Source of the DNA: Ctenosaura bakeri
Lineage: Eukaryota; Chordata; Lepidosauria; Squamata; Iguanidae
DNA: 64,000 nucleotides
Assembly: GCA_948474755.1 (NCBI GenBank)
Contig: CAOLHI010001654.1
Coordinates: forward strand, 186,001 to 250,000
Direction: 5' to 3'
Notes under the pieces: model-generated
What the model saw: only the letters and a program-made list of their open reading frames with translations
What the model was told of the DNA's origin: nothing
Databases searched by the model: none
Position numbers and translations under genes: made by a program
In this document: positions 8,661-20,250 of the stretch, in pieces
Numbering within the stretch: position 1 is the first letter of the stretch
Layout: each line of letters starts with the position of its first letter

Positions 8661-11600
8661 ATGTGCTCCGTGTTGCCCAGCGCCGGCAGCGCGCTGACGC
8701 TGCTGGTCTCCTTCGTGGAAGCGCACCCCGAGGGCCCCCTGGTGAGGCTGTGGGGGCTGCCCGGGGGCGGCGGGAGGAGTACCTGCGGCTGACGGAGGAC
8801 CTCCAGGCCAAGGCCGGGCCCCGCCTGGCCAGCGACTCCGGCGGCGGCGACGGCGGTTCGGCGCTGGGCCCGGGCGACCTCTGCCTGGTGGAGCTGGGCG
8901 GGCGGTGGCAGCGGTGCCGGGTGGTGAGCCGCGCGCGGGAGCCCGGCCGCGACTACCGGGTCTTCCTGCTGGACGAGGGCCGCACGGTGGCCGCCGGCGC
9001 CCGCTACCTGGCGCACGGCCCCGGCGAGCTCTTCCAGCTCCCGTCCGAGGTGCTGGGCTGCATCGTCGCCGACTTGGTGCCGCCCGGCAGGAGCTTCGGC
9101 TGGTCGGCCGGCGCGCTGGAGTTCCTGGGCTGCCTCCACGGCAAGGAGGTGTCCGGGCTGGTCCGCCAGGCGCTGCTCCCCCAGTGCGTGGTGGTGCTGG
9201 AGCTGCCCTGGCTGCTGGCCCAGATGCGCCACCTCGGCCTGGCCGGCCCGATCGCCCCCGGCGCCTTTTATACCCTGCTCACCACCAGCCTGGGCAGCTC
9301 TGCCGTGGCCCCTCTCGGGCCGGAACCATCGCCTTTTGCGACCCAGGTGTCCGGGGCTTCGGCTGCAAAATCCCAGCAGAATTCAGGCGCATTGGACTAC
9401 TTCTATCCCAAGCTGGAGTTGAATGTGACAGAGCCTGTCTTCGTGACTCAGCTTTCTGATCCCTACAGGCTGTATTGCCAGCTGCGCAGCCTTTCCAAAG
9501 AGATCCAGATTCTCTCAGAGGGCATGTGCCAAGCTTTTGAGGCGTTCAGAGAAAAAGATGCGCAAGAGGCCTTGCTCACGCCGGGTTCCCCCTGTGCGGC
9601 CCGAGGCATAGATGGATGTTGGTACCGTGCTCTGCTTCTGGAAGTCTACCCAGGAGGCAGTCCGGAGAAGCAACCGGGAGCAGTGGCCCAAGTAATCTGT
9701 GTGGATTATGGAAGAAAAGAATTTGTTACTAAAAGAAACTTGCGTCGTTTGCCAGCTGAATATTTTCGGATGCCAGTGGTGACCTACCCTTGTTCATTGC
9801 GTGGTATTACAGATGGAGGGGCTGGGTGGTCTTATTCACAAATCAGTCAGCTTAAAACATTGTTGTTAGGAAAGGTAGTGCAAGCCCGAATTGAAGCTTA
9901 TTGTCCTTTTGAGCATCTTTATTATGTCACCCTTTTTGGGGAAGATGGTCTCAACCTTAACTGTCTCTATGGGATCCAGGCACATTGTTTAGCCCAAAGC
10001 CTTCTGCACAGCACTCAAGAGTGCACTTCTGAACTAATGACTGAGCTAAAGAGCATAAGTGGCCAAGGCAAGGAGGAGGAGCCTGGTTCTTTGATGAGTC
10101 CACTGTCTGCACTTGCTGCTGTCCCACTTCCTGTGGTGCACCTGAAGGCGGGAGAGTATCACAGTGTTCAAGTGACTTTTCTCCAAGACCCTACTGAATT
10201 TTGGGTGCACCTCCAGGAGCACCGGCAGCCTCTCTGTCTTCTGAAGCAAAACTTAAATGACTTCTACTCTCAGACAAAGAAACTGGAAGGTATTCTGCTT
10301 GAGCCCAAGCCAGGTTCACTGTGCTGTGTCATGTTGAAGGAGAGCTCTTATCACCGTGCCCTTGTCACTAAAGTGCAGGGGAAGGGCATTGAGGTCTTTT
10401 TGATGGACAAGGGGAACACTGAAATGGTTGATTTGTATAAGGTCAAGGAACTGCTTCCTCAGTTTAAAGAACTTCCAGCTGTGGCGCTTAAATGCACATT
10501 GGCTAATCCTTCCCCAAGTCAAGCGTGGAGCCTAGATGCTGTTGATTATTTCAGGAAAGCTGTGCTAAATAAGGAACTAGTGATCAAGGTCTTAGGTATG
10601 CAAGGAGCCACATATGTAGTAGAACTTTTTGATAATGCCCTGCAAGGAGAAAAAAACTTAGGCAAAATCATGTCCCAAAAAATACATGAGCATCACGAGA
10701 ATGTACAAGTAAAGAAAGTCCCAAAGATGATTGATAGGCCATTGATGAGAGGACCTCAAGGAGAAAGTATTCAGCATCAGTCTAGTGAAAGAACTTGGAG
10801 TTTATATCACAGAGGAGTTGCAGAAGAGGATTGTAATATTTTCACAGATTCCTCATCCTGCGTTCTGCAAAACTACTCTGAAATAAGACCAGGACTCTCT
10901 TGTGAAGAGGAAGTGGACATTGGAAGTACAGTAGGTGTGATAGTAAGCTATACAGAGAGCCCTGGTCTCTTTTGGTGTCAATTAGCTAAAAGCTCCCAGA
11001 ACCTGAAGGCACTTATGGCTACAATTCAGGATTATTGTCTTCATTCAGTACAGCCCCATGACTGGCCAAATCCTGTATGTCTGGCCAAGTATTCGGAAGA
11101 TAACAAATGGTATAGAGCTCTTATCATTAGTAAGGTGAACTGTAGAGATGAGGTGGAAGTTGCCTATGTTGATTATGGGAATAAAGAACATGTTTCACTA
11201 AAAAACATTCGTGCAACTAAGGCAGAGTTTTTGAAACTGAAAGCCCAGGCTTTTAGATGTAGCCTTTACAATTTAATTCAGCCAAACGGTCAGAATCCTT
11301 TTGTTTGGGATGAAGAAGCCACTGAAGCTTTTCAAGAATTTGTGGATTCAGGAAGTAAAATAGAACTAAAATGTACCATATTTGCTTTAGCAGCATTAAA
11401 TAGAACAGATCTCTTTAATATTGTGGATTTAATCACGCCTTTTGACAGTGCCTGCCATATTTTGACAAGAAAGGGTTTAGCCAGATCCGTGCAGCCTCAG
11501 AAATCCCTGATACCGTCTGTTCATCTTCTCTCATACTATTATTCCACACATGACATCAAAATAGGAAGTGAAGAGATAGTTTATATTACTCATGTGAAAG

Positions 11601-14600
11601 ATCCCTCTTTCTTTTACTGCCAACTTGCTAGAAGTGCAGATGTTCTTGGACAGCTGACTAAAAACATTGGTAAGCTCAGTAAAGCATGGCACAATTTGCA
11701 GACATCACAGGTCCCTGGAAACTTATATCTTGCAAAGTTTACTGATGACTGTTGGTACAGGGCAGTAGTAACTTCAGCAAATGCTAACAAAGAGGTTTTC
11801 TTTGTTGATTTTGGGAATACACAGTTGCTGGAGAATGAAGATCTTATTGTAGTACCGAATGATGCTTTTGAGTTACTGCTTCTACCAATGCAAGCCATAA
11901 GATGTTGTCTGTCTGATGTTGCTGCTGACATATCAAAAGATGCTACTGAGTGGTTTGAAAAAGCAGTTCAAGACAAGCCCCTAAAGGCTGTAATTGTAGC
12001 AAAAGAACCTGATGGGAAACTGATAGTTGAGCTATATGATGGTAAAGTGAAGATCAATGTAAAATTGAAAGAGGTTCTAGGTTTGCAAGGCAGGCAGAGG
12101 ATTTCCCGATATGCAGAAAATGAAGCTTCATTGTCTAAATGTTCATCCAGTAGAGAAGCACAGACTGAAAAAAGACAATCTTTGATGGACTTTGTTAAAC
12201 CTGTTTCCGAGAACAGGAGATGGTGCACTGAAAGTAAGGAAGTACTGGGCAGTATTAAACACAGTTCTTGGAAAAACGAAGGAAGACAAGTGCAACAGAA
12301 AACAGAAAAGGGGATGGCAAGAAGATTTCCTGAGTTAGTGGAAAGAATGGACAAAAATGCTTCTGTAACAGGTAGGAAGGACAGTAACTGTATGCCCCTT
12401 CTGAACAGAGAGAAGAAACCTAGTGATGAAAACAGAAATCAAGCTAATGTACACTCTTCATTTAAAAAGATGTGTGATCTACCTCAGAAAAGCATAAACC
12501 CTGGTCTTAAAACTTCAGTGTATATCTCTCATATAAATAATCCTTCTGACTTTTATGTTCAGCTAGTAGAAGATGAATGTATGCTTGACAGCATTTCAGA
12601 GAAACTAAATAACAATTCTGATAGAATTGAGAACCTAAACGGGAAGGAGCTTCATACAGGAGACTTAATATGTGCAGTTTTTTCAGAAGATAGCTTATGG
12701 TATCGAGCTGTGGTCAGTGCAGAGCCTTCTGGTGAATTAGTGAGTGTGCAGTACATTGATTATGGAAATACTGCAGTAATTAGTATCTGCAAAACAGGTA
12801 GACTTCTTGAAGAATATTCATCATTTCCAGTAATGAGTATTCATTGCTCCCTGTGTGGAGTTGAGAGCACGGCACATGTTGAATGGACACAGGAAGCAGT
12901 ACTTTATTTCTCTGAAAGAACACGGGATATTCAAATGAACAGTGAATTTTTGGAGAAAAGCGAAGATAAATGGAAAATTCTTCTCTGTGACAAAAATGGA
13001 AATGTAACAGTGGATTTGATAAATGGTTATCTTGCATATCAAAAACCTCTCTTGGTGGAAACAGTGGACAAAGAGGAGCACAAGACTGATCAGATAGACT
13101 TGGGTGAAGTAGTTTCAGATAAGCATAGCAAATCTTCAAGTGTATCAGATGCCAGATGCTTTTGCTGGAAGATACCTGAAATAGGTCAGACTCTGAGAAT
13201 ATATTCAGTAGTTGCAAAGAGTCCAGAATATTTTTGGTGTCAGTTTACTGAGAGAGAAAATATTGATTCAATTGAAAAATGGATTAAGGAAGCTGGAGAA
13301 CTTAAAGGGATCATTGCAGATGATATTAAAAGAGGCTGCCCCTGTCTAGCAAAGTGTAGTGAAGATGATAAATTTTACCGAGCAATTGTTAGCAATGTAG
13401 AAGAAGACACATTGACAGTCATTCATATTGATTATGGAAGTGAGGAATGTATTAATGCAGAAATGATCAGACAGATTTCTGCTGACCTGTTAGCAATGCC
13501 ACCTCAAGCATTTCTGTGTTGTCTTTTTGGTTTTAGTGCCAAAGAAGGTTCATGGACTGAGGGAGTAAATAGGATCTTTTGTGATATGGTAGCTGACTTT
13601 CCATTAGAAGTTGTAGACAAAAAAACCCATAACCCTCTTGAAATTCCTATCTTTATTGTTAAGTTGGAATGTCAAAAGATAAGCATCAGTGAGCAGATTA
13701 AATCATTCTGGAAATACAACACTGAAGATAGTGGCTCAACTTTAGCATATATTCACAACCCTGAAGAACAGGCCAAAGATGCAGAAGAGAGTGTAGTATT
13801 TGAAACAAAAGCATTTTGTTCACTCATGTCTCCCCCAACCACGAGTGTTTTAGAAAATGTGTTAGATTATTCAAAGATATCACAACCTGTAAGTCCTAGT
13901 TCAGTTGATGAGGGGAGCAGAATTTCATTGGAAATGTTTCCTTTAACTTCACCCACTTATCAAACAAGACACCACTGTCCACCTGCTGAACCACTCATTA
14001 CTGGAGATCAACAAGCTGCGTTTGAAACTGTTGATAATGAGACAGACTATTGTACATCTGAAAAAGGCAGTGATATATCAAATTCTGCAGACACCTTTAA
14101 AATGCAGTTTCCTGCTAGTAATGAAAGTGAAGTATTAGAACAAGATCCCTTTGAAAGTTGGGTAGAGACTGAAAGCAAAGCAGAAATATTTACACAAAGC
14201 CCCTGTGAAATACAGGTGCCTTCAGAAGGCTTATTGGACTTCAAACCTCTTTCTTCAGATGATAGTCTTCAGATGCCAGAGTTGGTGATGTTAGGCATGC
14301 CCTCATTTGAAGGCACTCCAGAGAAGGGGGCAAGGGAAGACCCTTCCTTGCATGAAGAATCACAGCAGAGATCAAAACTGGGTTTCTCTAGAGACACACA
14401 CATGGAAGAAGAGTTAGAACAGAGTCCTGCACTGAGGGGTAGCATGAATAGTTTATTGCATCCTTTACAGGCTAACAAAAAGATGGAGGATATTTCCCTT
14501 TTGGATCCGCCAGCTGTACTTTTAGAAACTGAATTAAAGCTACAGGATCTCTCTTGCAGTAAAAGCCTTGTGGAAGCGAATGAAGTGCTACAAGATAATG

Positions 14601-14771
14601 TGAAAACCTGTTGTGTAGAATTGCAAACTCTTTTGGAGAAGTGCTGCAGAGAAACACAGATGAACCTTGATATGTGTGAAAAGTTTAAAGAGAATAATTT
14701 TGTTGGACAAGATTCTTTGAGTGACACATTGTTGAATGAACAGCAAATTGAAACTTCAGCCTACCATTCAA
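8661..14771 (+). CDS. TDRD6: TDRD6 exon 1: Tudor domain-containing protein 6 (giant exon, apparent frameshift near the start)
   Basis: TDRD6 is a germ-cell scaffold of the chromatoid body; its Tudor domains bind dimethylarginine on PIWI proteins, and it is needed for spermiogenesis. The start at 8661 (GCCATGT context) is chosen because the encoded MCSVLPSAGSALTLLVSFVE matches the human N-terminus. That frame meets a stop at about 8790, whereas the conserved continuation REEYLRL is read in another frame from about 8774, so one base appears missing in the G-rich run at 8763-8767. From there about 2,000 codons are open. Seven Tudor modules are marked by RCRVV/FLLDEG (residues about 75-110), CWYRALL/VDYG (319-350), YHRALV/FLMDKGN (562-590), KWYRAL/VDYGN (815-840), CWYRAVV/VDFGN (1030-1055), LWYRAVV/IDYGN (1344-1370) and FYRAIV/IDYGS (1569-1595). 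An acidic, low-complexity tail follows. The donor GTAAGT is at 14772. Confidence 0.95.
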
Positions 14772-14776
14772 GTAAG

Positions 14777-14960
14777 TCATAGAATCTTAGAGGTGGGAGG
14801 GATCATATCTAGTCCAACCCCATTCTGCTATGCAGGAATACACAGCTAAAGCACTCTTGAAGGATGCCAGGCCAACCTAGTGTTTAAAGACTTCCAAAGA
14901 TGGGAGAGTCCACCCCCCACCAAACAGTCTGTTCTATTAACTAATGATTAAGCAATAATG
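14777..14960 (-). mobile_element. CR1 LINE 3' end, antisense, abutting the TDRD6 exon 1 donor
   Basis: The phrases 'tcatagaatcttagaggtgg', 'atctagtccaaccccattct' and 'gagagtccaccccccacca' are the reverse complement of a CR1 3' end. The terminal TCATAGAATC begins at 14777, the last base of the GTAAGT donor. The copy is short and 5'-truncated, as usual for CR1. Confidence 0.85.
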
Positions 14961-17900
14961 ACATTACCTTTCTGAGAGCTACAGTTAACCTGTGTGTCAG
15001 TGGTGTAATAGCAAATGGGAAGTACGGTAGCTTTTCCCAGCAGTCACAATGGGCATGCCATTGTGGGACCAAAAAAGGAGACAGGTGCGGGGATGCATGT
15101 CAGTAAGTTTTAGCTGTTTTTGGTCTTCACCGGAATAGGCCTAATGGAATATGGGGTTGTGTGGATTGAAATGTCTTCTAATAAATCTAAATTAGGCATT
15201 CAGGAGCAAGTCACCCCAAAATAGTTTGCATTGTAGCAGGCGTGGTTCAAACAATATATTGCTGGGAAAATACATTTCCCACAGTTACTGTGAGGATGAC
15301 AGGTAAACTCCAAGAGAGCAGGGAAGCCTAAACAAAGTGACAGTAATGCTATTGCTGCTAATTAAACAATCATTACACTGATCTGGTGAAGCTTGCTTCC
15401 CTTTCAGCGTGTTTGCTGAAGAGAATTAATCCCCATTGGTGAATTTAGTTCGGCAAAATAACTGTTGGAAGTAGTGGTTGGGAAATGTAACCTTGTTTTC
15501 TAGGGGGTCCTCCCCGTTTAATAGTAGTGGTTATCAAAGTGAAATATGTGTTTGAACTTAGATTGTCCCTCTAGAAAACTCATGGCAAAAGTGTTATATT
15601 GCAAATTTCTCAAACTGTGACTAGGGGACCACTTGTGACCCTCAGCTCATGTTTAGCTGGGTCTCAGTGCTACAACCTGCCCTGAACTTTCTTCATTGAC
15701 TGCCCCCTCCCACAGTTGGACTGACAACCACCAGCAACTCTGAAAATCTGGAGGAAAGGGAAAGGAAGCAGGGAATAGAGTGACAGGCTGAGTGTGCTGG
15801 AAAGAGGTGAAAGACTGGGAAGAAGGGAGATGAAGACAGAGAGATGGAGGAATAAGCCAAGAGGAAGCTGCTGCTGCTTTCTCCTCTGACCGCAGTGGCA
15901 GCTACTTCCTCTGACTTAGGAAAATGAGCCTAGTGTTGGGCATTGACATCAAGAAATGTGGAATCTTCCTGCCTTGGTAAGGGGCAGAAGGAAGCATGCG
16001 GAAATGATCAAACAGGCCAGCAAATGAGAAGTTTGAGGGGTGGGAGGTCTCCCTCCTCTGTGGGAAAAGGGACACAGGTAGCTTTGAAGGGGAAAAAAAT
16101 TAATTTCTGTGAGGACAGTAATGAAAAAGGAGGTAGACGTAAATGAAGGGAGAAGGGAGTTACAGAGGAAATGAATGCACAGGCAAATGGTGGGGGAGAT
16201 TTTTTTTTAAGTGACTGTTGCAAGGAATGGCATACAAGTTAGATATGAAAGACAAAGGAGAGGAAAAATGATAGAAGGTGAGTAAGAATGGTTCGAGGGA
16301 TATGTGGGGTTGGTTGGGGAGGAAAAAAAAGCTGTGCTTAAAACCACTGTATCAACACATTTTGCTTGATATAGGGAGAGGGAGTCATGATGACTCCAAT
16401 ACCAATGTGGGTGCTTAACTTGACAGCAAACTGTAGAGCTCCCTGCCACAAGGATTTCTAGCAATTTCCAACAGAAGTTTAAATATCAGCAGAAAATTAT
16501 CATTAATTACCAGGCATTTATGCCATATTTCAACTTCAGTTATCACAATTTTATTACTGGGAGGCTTTATTTTCTCAAAGGAGGGAGAAGTCAAATGTGT
16601 GAGAGTCCATTTGCTTTCTGAGATCCACCTGTGTGCTGTCTGTCTCCAGCAAAGTGGTCTTCCAAACTGTGCCACACTTCTGAGGTGCAATCCCCTGAGG
16701 CTAATGGTCTATTTATATTTGTCATGTGATTTTTGCTTATAGGTCTTAAACTGTTGCATGATGCTACTTTCGTTCTTGCAGAGAGAATGTTAGCAGTAGT
16801 ATATTGAAAACATTAATGAAAACTGTTCACTCACTCACTTTTGCAACTATGCAACTATAAAGGAACAAGAAAGAGCCTTTTCTTAATTTGTTCATAGCAT
16901 TTCCACAGTAACGGTATTCATGTTTTGCATAAATTAATTAGTTACTGGAGGATGGTGTGGATAACATGAATGCAAAGAGGATGTAACTGCATAATTTACC
17001 ATACTTCTCTTGAGAGCATAAAGACACATGGGATATATGGGTTTGTAAACTGACAGAGAAGTTGCCTCCTAAAAATGTGTCTCAGAAGTATATTATTTTA
17101 ATACTTTTTAAGTCCACTCTGTAAAATTAGCCATTTATTATCGCTGTACAGTGGCTGGAATCCTGTTGAGACTCCTAACTAGTGTAAACACATTCAGTCA
17201 ACTTTAAGTACAGTTGTACTTACACAAAAGTAAACTACATAGATTCAGTTGCTTTATTGTAATTGTGGCTAACAGTAGAACTTAGGCGAATTTGTATTAT
17301 TTTTATTGTTTATTGCAGTGGTTTAAGGCGCATGGTATGTATACAGTCTTAATTCAAGTAGAGTGGGAGACACAGCTGAAACAGCAACCAGTCTCGAATG
17401 TACTTATAAGTACAGCTCTCCCCAGATGTCACTCACTAACGTCTGTAAGCTGTGAATTCAATTAGTACTGTAGCTATTTTTCTTTTCAGAAAGGGGGGCC
17501 AAGTGAAGATGCCTCAATGTAGGCATATGCTTATAACTTGCCCTTAATTTAATAATAATAATAATAATAAATAATATTATTTGTTACCTGTCTCTCCTCA
17601 AGGTGGGGTACAGAATAGATGGAGTTAAAAACTGTAGTTAAAATACACATAGAACAATGAATATAAATACACTATAATTAAAATATATCATAGCTAAAAG
17701 TACAATTAAGATACAGTTAAAAGTATGATTAAAATTACAATTAAAAGCACAGTTAAAACTAGACTGGGTGGGTAATTAAACAGTTAAAAATGTGAGCAAT
17801 GAGCCCCAGTAACTCTAGGAATACATGGTACACTTTCACCAAACCAAAGAAGGAAATATTTTTAACAGTAATATTTCTAAATATTTGATGTAGCAGAATC

Positions 17901-18111
17901 TACAGAAGAAGAAACTGCAACTATCAGCATTGCAAACATGGTCACAAACCACGTGACCCCCATGGCTGTTATTGTAGCCTTCACCAAGGGTCCCCACACC
18001 TCACATTCTATCTGGGCCCAAAAAAAGACTGTGCAGGCAGTGAAATAGCATTTTTCATGCCCTATACTATCCTCTGGAAGCTGTAGGGGTGACATGGGCC
18101 AATTTTAGGAG
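14961..18111 (+). other. TDRD6: TDRD6 intron 1, body
   Basis: No exons are recognised. It contains an (AAT)n tract at about 17550-17575 followed by a LINE-tail-like segment with repeated 'attaaaa' units to about 17800, and short poly-A and purine-rich stretches (15750-16300). 'caaatttctcaaactgtgac' at about 15603 vaguely resembles a hAT terminus, but no partner terminus was found. Confidence 0.6.
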
Positions 18112-18298
18112 TGTGGGAGCCAGCATAATATAGTGTTTTGAGCATTGGATTCTGACCTTGGAGACCAGGATTCGATTCCCTGCTCAGCCATGGAAACCCC
18201 ACTGGTTACACCTTCTCAGCCCCACAAAGCCTCATGATAGATTCACCTTAGAGTCTACATAAGTAAGAAGTGATTTGAGGGCACACAACAACAACAAA
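18112..18298 (+). mobile_element. Sauria-type SINE (tRNA head, Bov-B/RTE-like tail)
   Basis: A tRNA-derived head has an A-box-like 'tagtgttttgagcattgg' and a B box 'GGATTCGATTCCC' (18168-18180). The 3' part 'ataagtaagaagtgatttga' followed by 'gggcacacaacaacaacaaa' is the squamate Sauria SINE tail, which is mobilised by Bov-B/RTE machinery. It lies in TDRD6 intron 1 in sense orientation. Confidence 0.85.
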
Positions 18299-18614
18299 GG
18301 AGAATGAAAGGTGTGGCTGATGTGTCCTCTGAGCTCTTGCATCTGCTGCTGCTGTCATAGGGAGTTGTGCACCTCTAAGCAAAATACTTAAACTGCTACA
18401 AACTAGCCATTTCATAGGAATTTTTGAAATTTGACAGCTAAGTTCTCAGTACTAAATTCTTACTACTGGCTTCTATAACTGTTCTATGAATCATTGGATG
18501 TTGAGGTCCTGTGTTGCTAAAACTGTATGATACCATGGAAAAAATGGGCAAACCTGTTGCTTAAATGGCTTATACCTTACAGAAATAAAAGCCTTGAAAA
18601 CATTGTTTTTACAG

Positions 18615-18733
18615 GAAAAAAAGAAACTGCTTCCAATTTAAAGGAATTTGATATTGGTTCCAAATGCATGGTTTGGTCGGGCATTCAGTGGTACAAAGCT
18701 AAGATTTTAGGCATGTCTCCTGAAGGGACAAAG
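18615..18733 (+). CDS. TDRD6: TDRD6 exon 2
   Basis: The acceptor is 'ttgtttttacag' and the donor GTAAGG begins at 18734. The 119-nt exon completes the split codon from exon 1 (1+2) and ends in phase 0. It encodes FDIGSKCMVWSGIQWYKAKI, matching the human FxxGSKCVVWSSLRNTW segment. Together with exon 3 it looks like a terminal degenerate Tudor-like fold (VW...WYKAKI...EG.K). Confidence 0.9.
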
Positions 18734-18868
18734 GTAAGGAGGTTTCAATATACTGAATTAGCAATTTAACTTCTTGGTCTTAATGTTACGTTAGTGGAAT
18801 TTGCCCATGGTAAGAGAGATCCAAATTGCTTTGTATGCATAATTGAGTGTTATCTTTTTTACTTAAAG

Positions 18869-18958
18869 GTTTTGAATCTTTCAAGTGGGAATGAAGAGGT
18901 AGTAAATCCTGTAGATATATGGAATGGAATTCCTGAACTGGATTCAAATCTGACTGAG
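18869..18958 (+). CDS. TDRD6: TDRD6 exon 3
   Basis: The acceptor is 'ttttacttaaag' and the donor is GTATGG. The exon is 90 nt, phase 0 at both ends. It encodes VLNLSSGNEEVVNPVDIWNG followed by IPELDSNLTE, closely matching the human C-terminus (VLNLSNGMEEIVNPENVWNG). The intron to exon 2 is only 135 bp. Confidence 0.9.
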
Positions 18959-19707
18959 GTATGGTCCTTCTTGAAATAATAGAAAATAATGATGTGTTAG
19001 CATAAAAAGCAGGAAAGGAGGGGATAAAAAATGTGGCAGCATCTTTAACTGGTTTTTATTTTAGCATGAGCTTTCATTCAGATAAACCCACTTCTTCGGA
19101 TGCTGTACTGAGTGATATTATGTCCTCAGGTATAAAGTATATTTAAACAGTTGTAGAAGTGGGATGGAAAGTAATAGGATCCAAAAAAGGTACAATTCAT
19201 GTCCCTTGCTGTAAACTTTCAAAGGACTGAGTTGGGTGATACAGGTCTTTCAAATCTTTACAGTGATCAGATAATGAGGTGCGAAAGCAGTAAATCTGGT
19301 CGCCAAAAGTCAGTTTCTCAGACTGAAAATTTTCTCTGAGAAGATTCCTTTTGTTACACGTACAGTAGTGAGGACTTTTGTATTAATATGTGTAGTATGC
19401 CATGAAACCATTGTCTTTGTTCATACCTCTGCTAATGAATTGGAATTTGTGAATATAATTCAATTTAGCAGTTTTTCTTTCTAGCCTTCCTTTGTAATTT
19501 CCTTCTACAAGGATCACAACCTGTAAAAATCCTTTACTGTACGTCCAGGAAGGTTGAAACGTTATGCAACTGACATTTTTATTTCTGGATGTACTAAATA
19601 CTGTTTTTTTCTAATACGGTAGTTGCTACCTAACACTCCTGTAACAGAAGCCTTGGCATGAAGAACTCAGATAAAAAGCATTCTGCATATATTGCACTTT
19701 TAATGTA

Positions 19708-20077
19708 CAGCCATTCCTCCACATTTGGTAGGGTTAGGAGCACAGAACCCCTGTGAAAATGGAAAAACCGTGAATAACTCTAAGCCCTCCAAAACCATAT
19801 TTGACATACACACAAAAAGTATGATCCCCATATTCAACCCACTGTGGATTCCTTTGAGGCATCAAGGTTCTTCAGAAGGCAGAAGTGGGTGGGTGGTGGG
19901 GCTTCCTGCCACCTCCACTGTTGCCCCACACCATTTTTTAAGAGGAACTTGGAAGCCTCATCCGCAGTTTCTCAGTCCCTATTAAAAATAGCATTGGGAG
20001 GCAGCAGAGGTGACAACAAATAGTCCATGAATAATCATATCCACAGAAGTGAAACCCACAAATGTGAGGGCTGACTG
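19708..20077. mobile_element. Non-autonomous Tc1/mariner (Tigger-like) element
   Basis: The left end reads TA-CAGCCATTCCTCCACATTTG and the right end CAAATGTGAGGGCTGACTG-TA, giving imperfect terminal inverted repeats flanked by TA, the mariner-type target. Internal phrases such as 'tccatgaataatcatatcca' are typical of Tigger-like MITEs. It has no transposase frame. Confidence 0.75.
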
Positions 20078-20196
20078 TACTTCAGAATATGATTACCAGT
20101 GATCCTTGGTTCAGCATGGAATATACTTTTAAGCATATGGATTCAAACTGTATGTTGTGCCATCTGTCTCTTAACAACATTATTTTCCTCCCTTAG

Positions 20197-20250
20197 AAAT
20201 TTGAGGATAAAATGGATACCTTGCATACTTTTTCAAAAGGTGAAAGCTGA
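20197..20250 (+). CDS. TDRD6: Possible alternative terminal exon of TDRD6
   Basis: A good acceptor ('tattttcctcccttag') is followed in phase 0 by 17 codons (KFEDKMDTLHTFSKGES) and a TGA. No polyadenylation signal is seen close downstream, and the peptide shows no clear similarity to the human C-terminus. I consider the exon at 22953 more likely; this one would be an isoform or a chance match. Confidence 0.25.
   Translation, partial: KFEDKMDTLHTFSKGES

Noticed and set aside
8588..9459. Long frames on both strands overlapping the start of TDRD6 exon 1 (e.g. minus 9232-8588, plus 8905-9459)
   Set aside because: They arise from low stop-codon density in CpG-rich DNA; only the TDRD6 frame matches a known protein and extends beyond the GC-rich part.
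15597..16690. Possible hAT element in TDRD6 intron 1
   Set aside because: Only a weak resemblance at one end and no matching opposite terminus or target duplication.
18112..18200. tRNA gene
   Set aside because: A and B boxes are present but no cloverleaf with anticodon arm is evident, and the 3' tail is that of a Sauria SINE.
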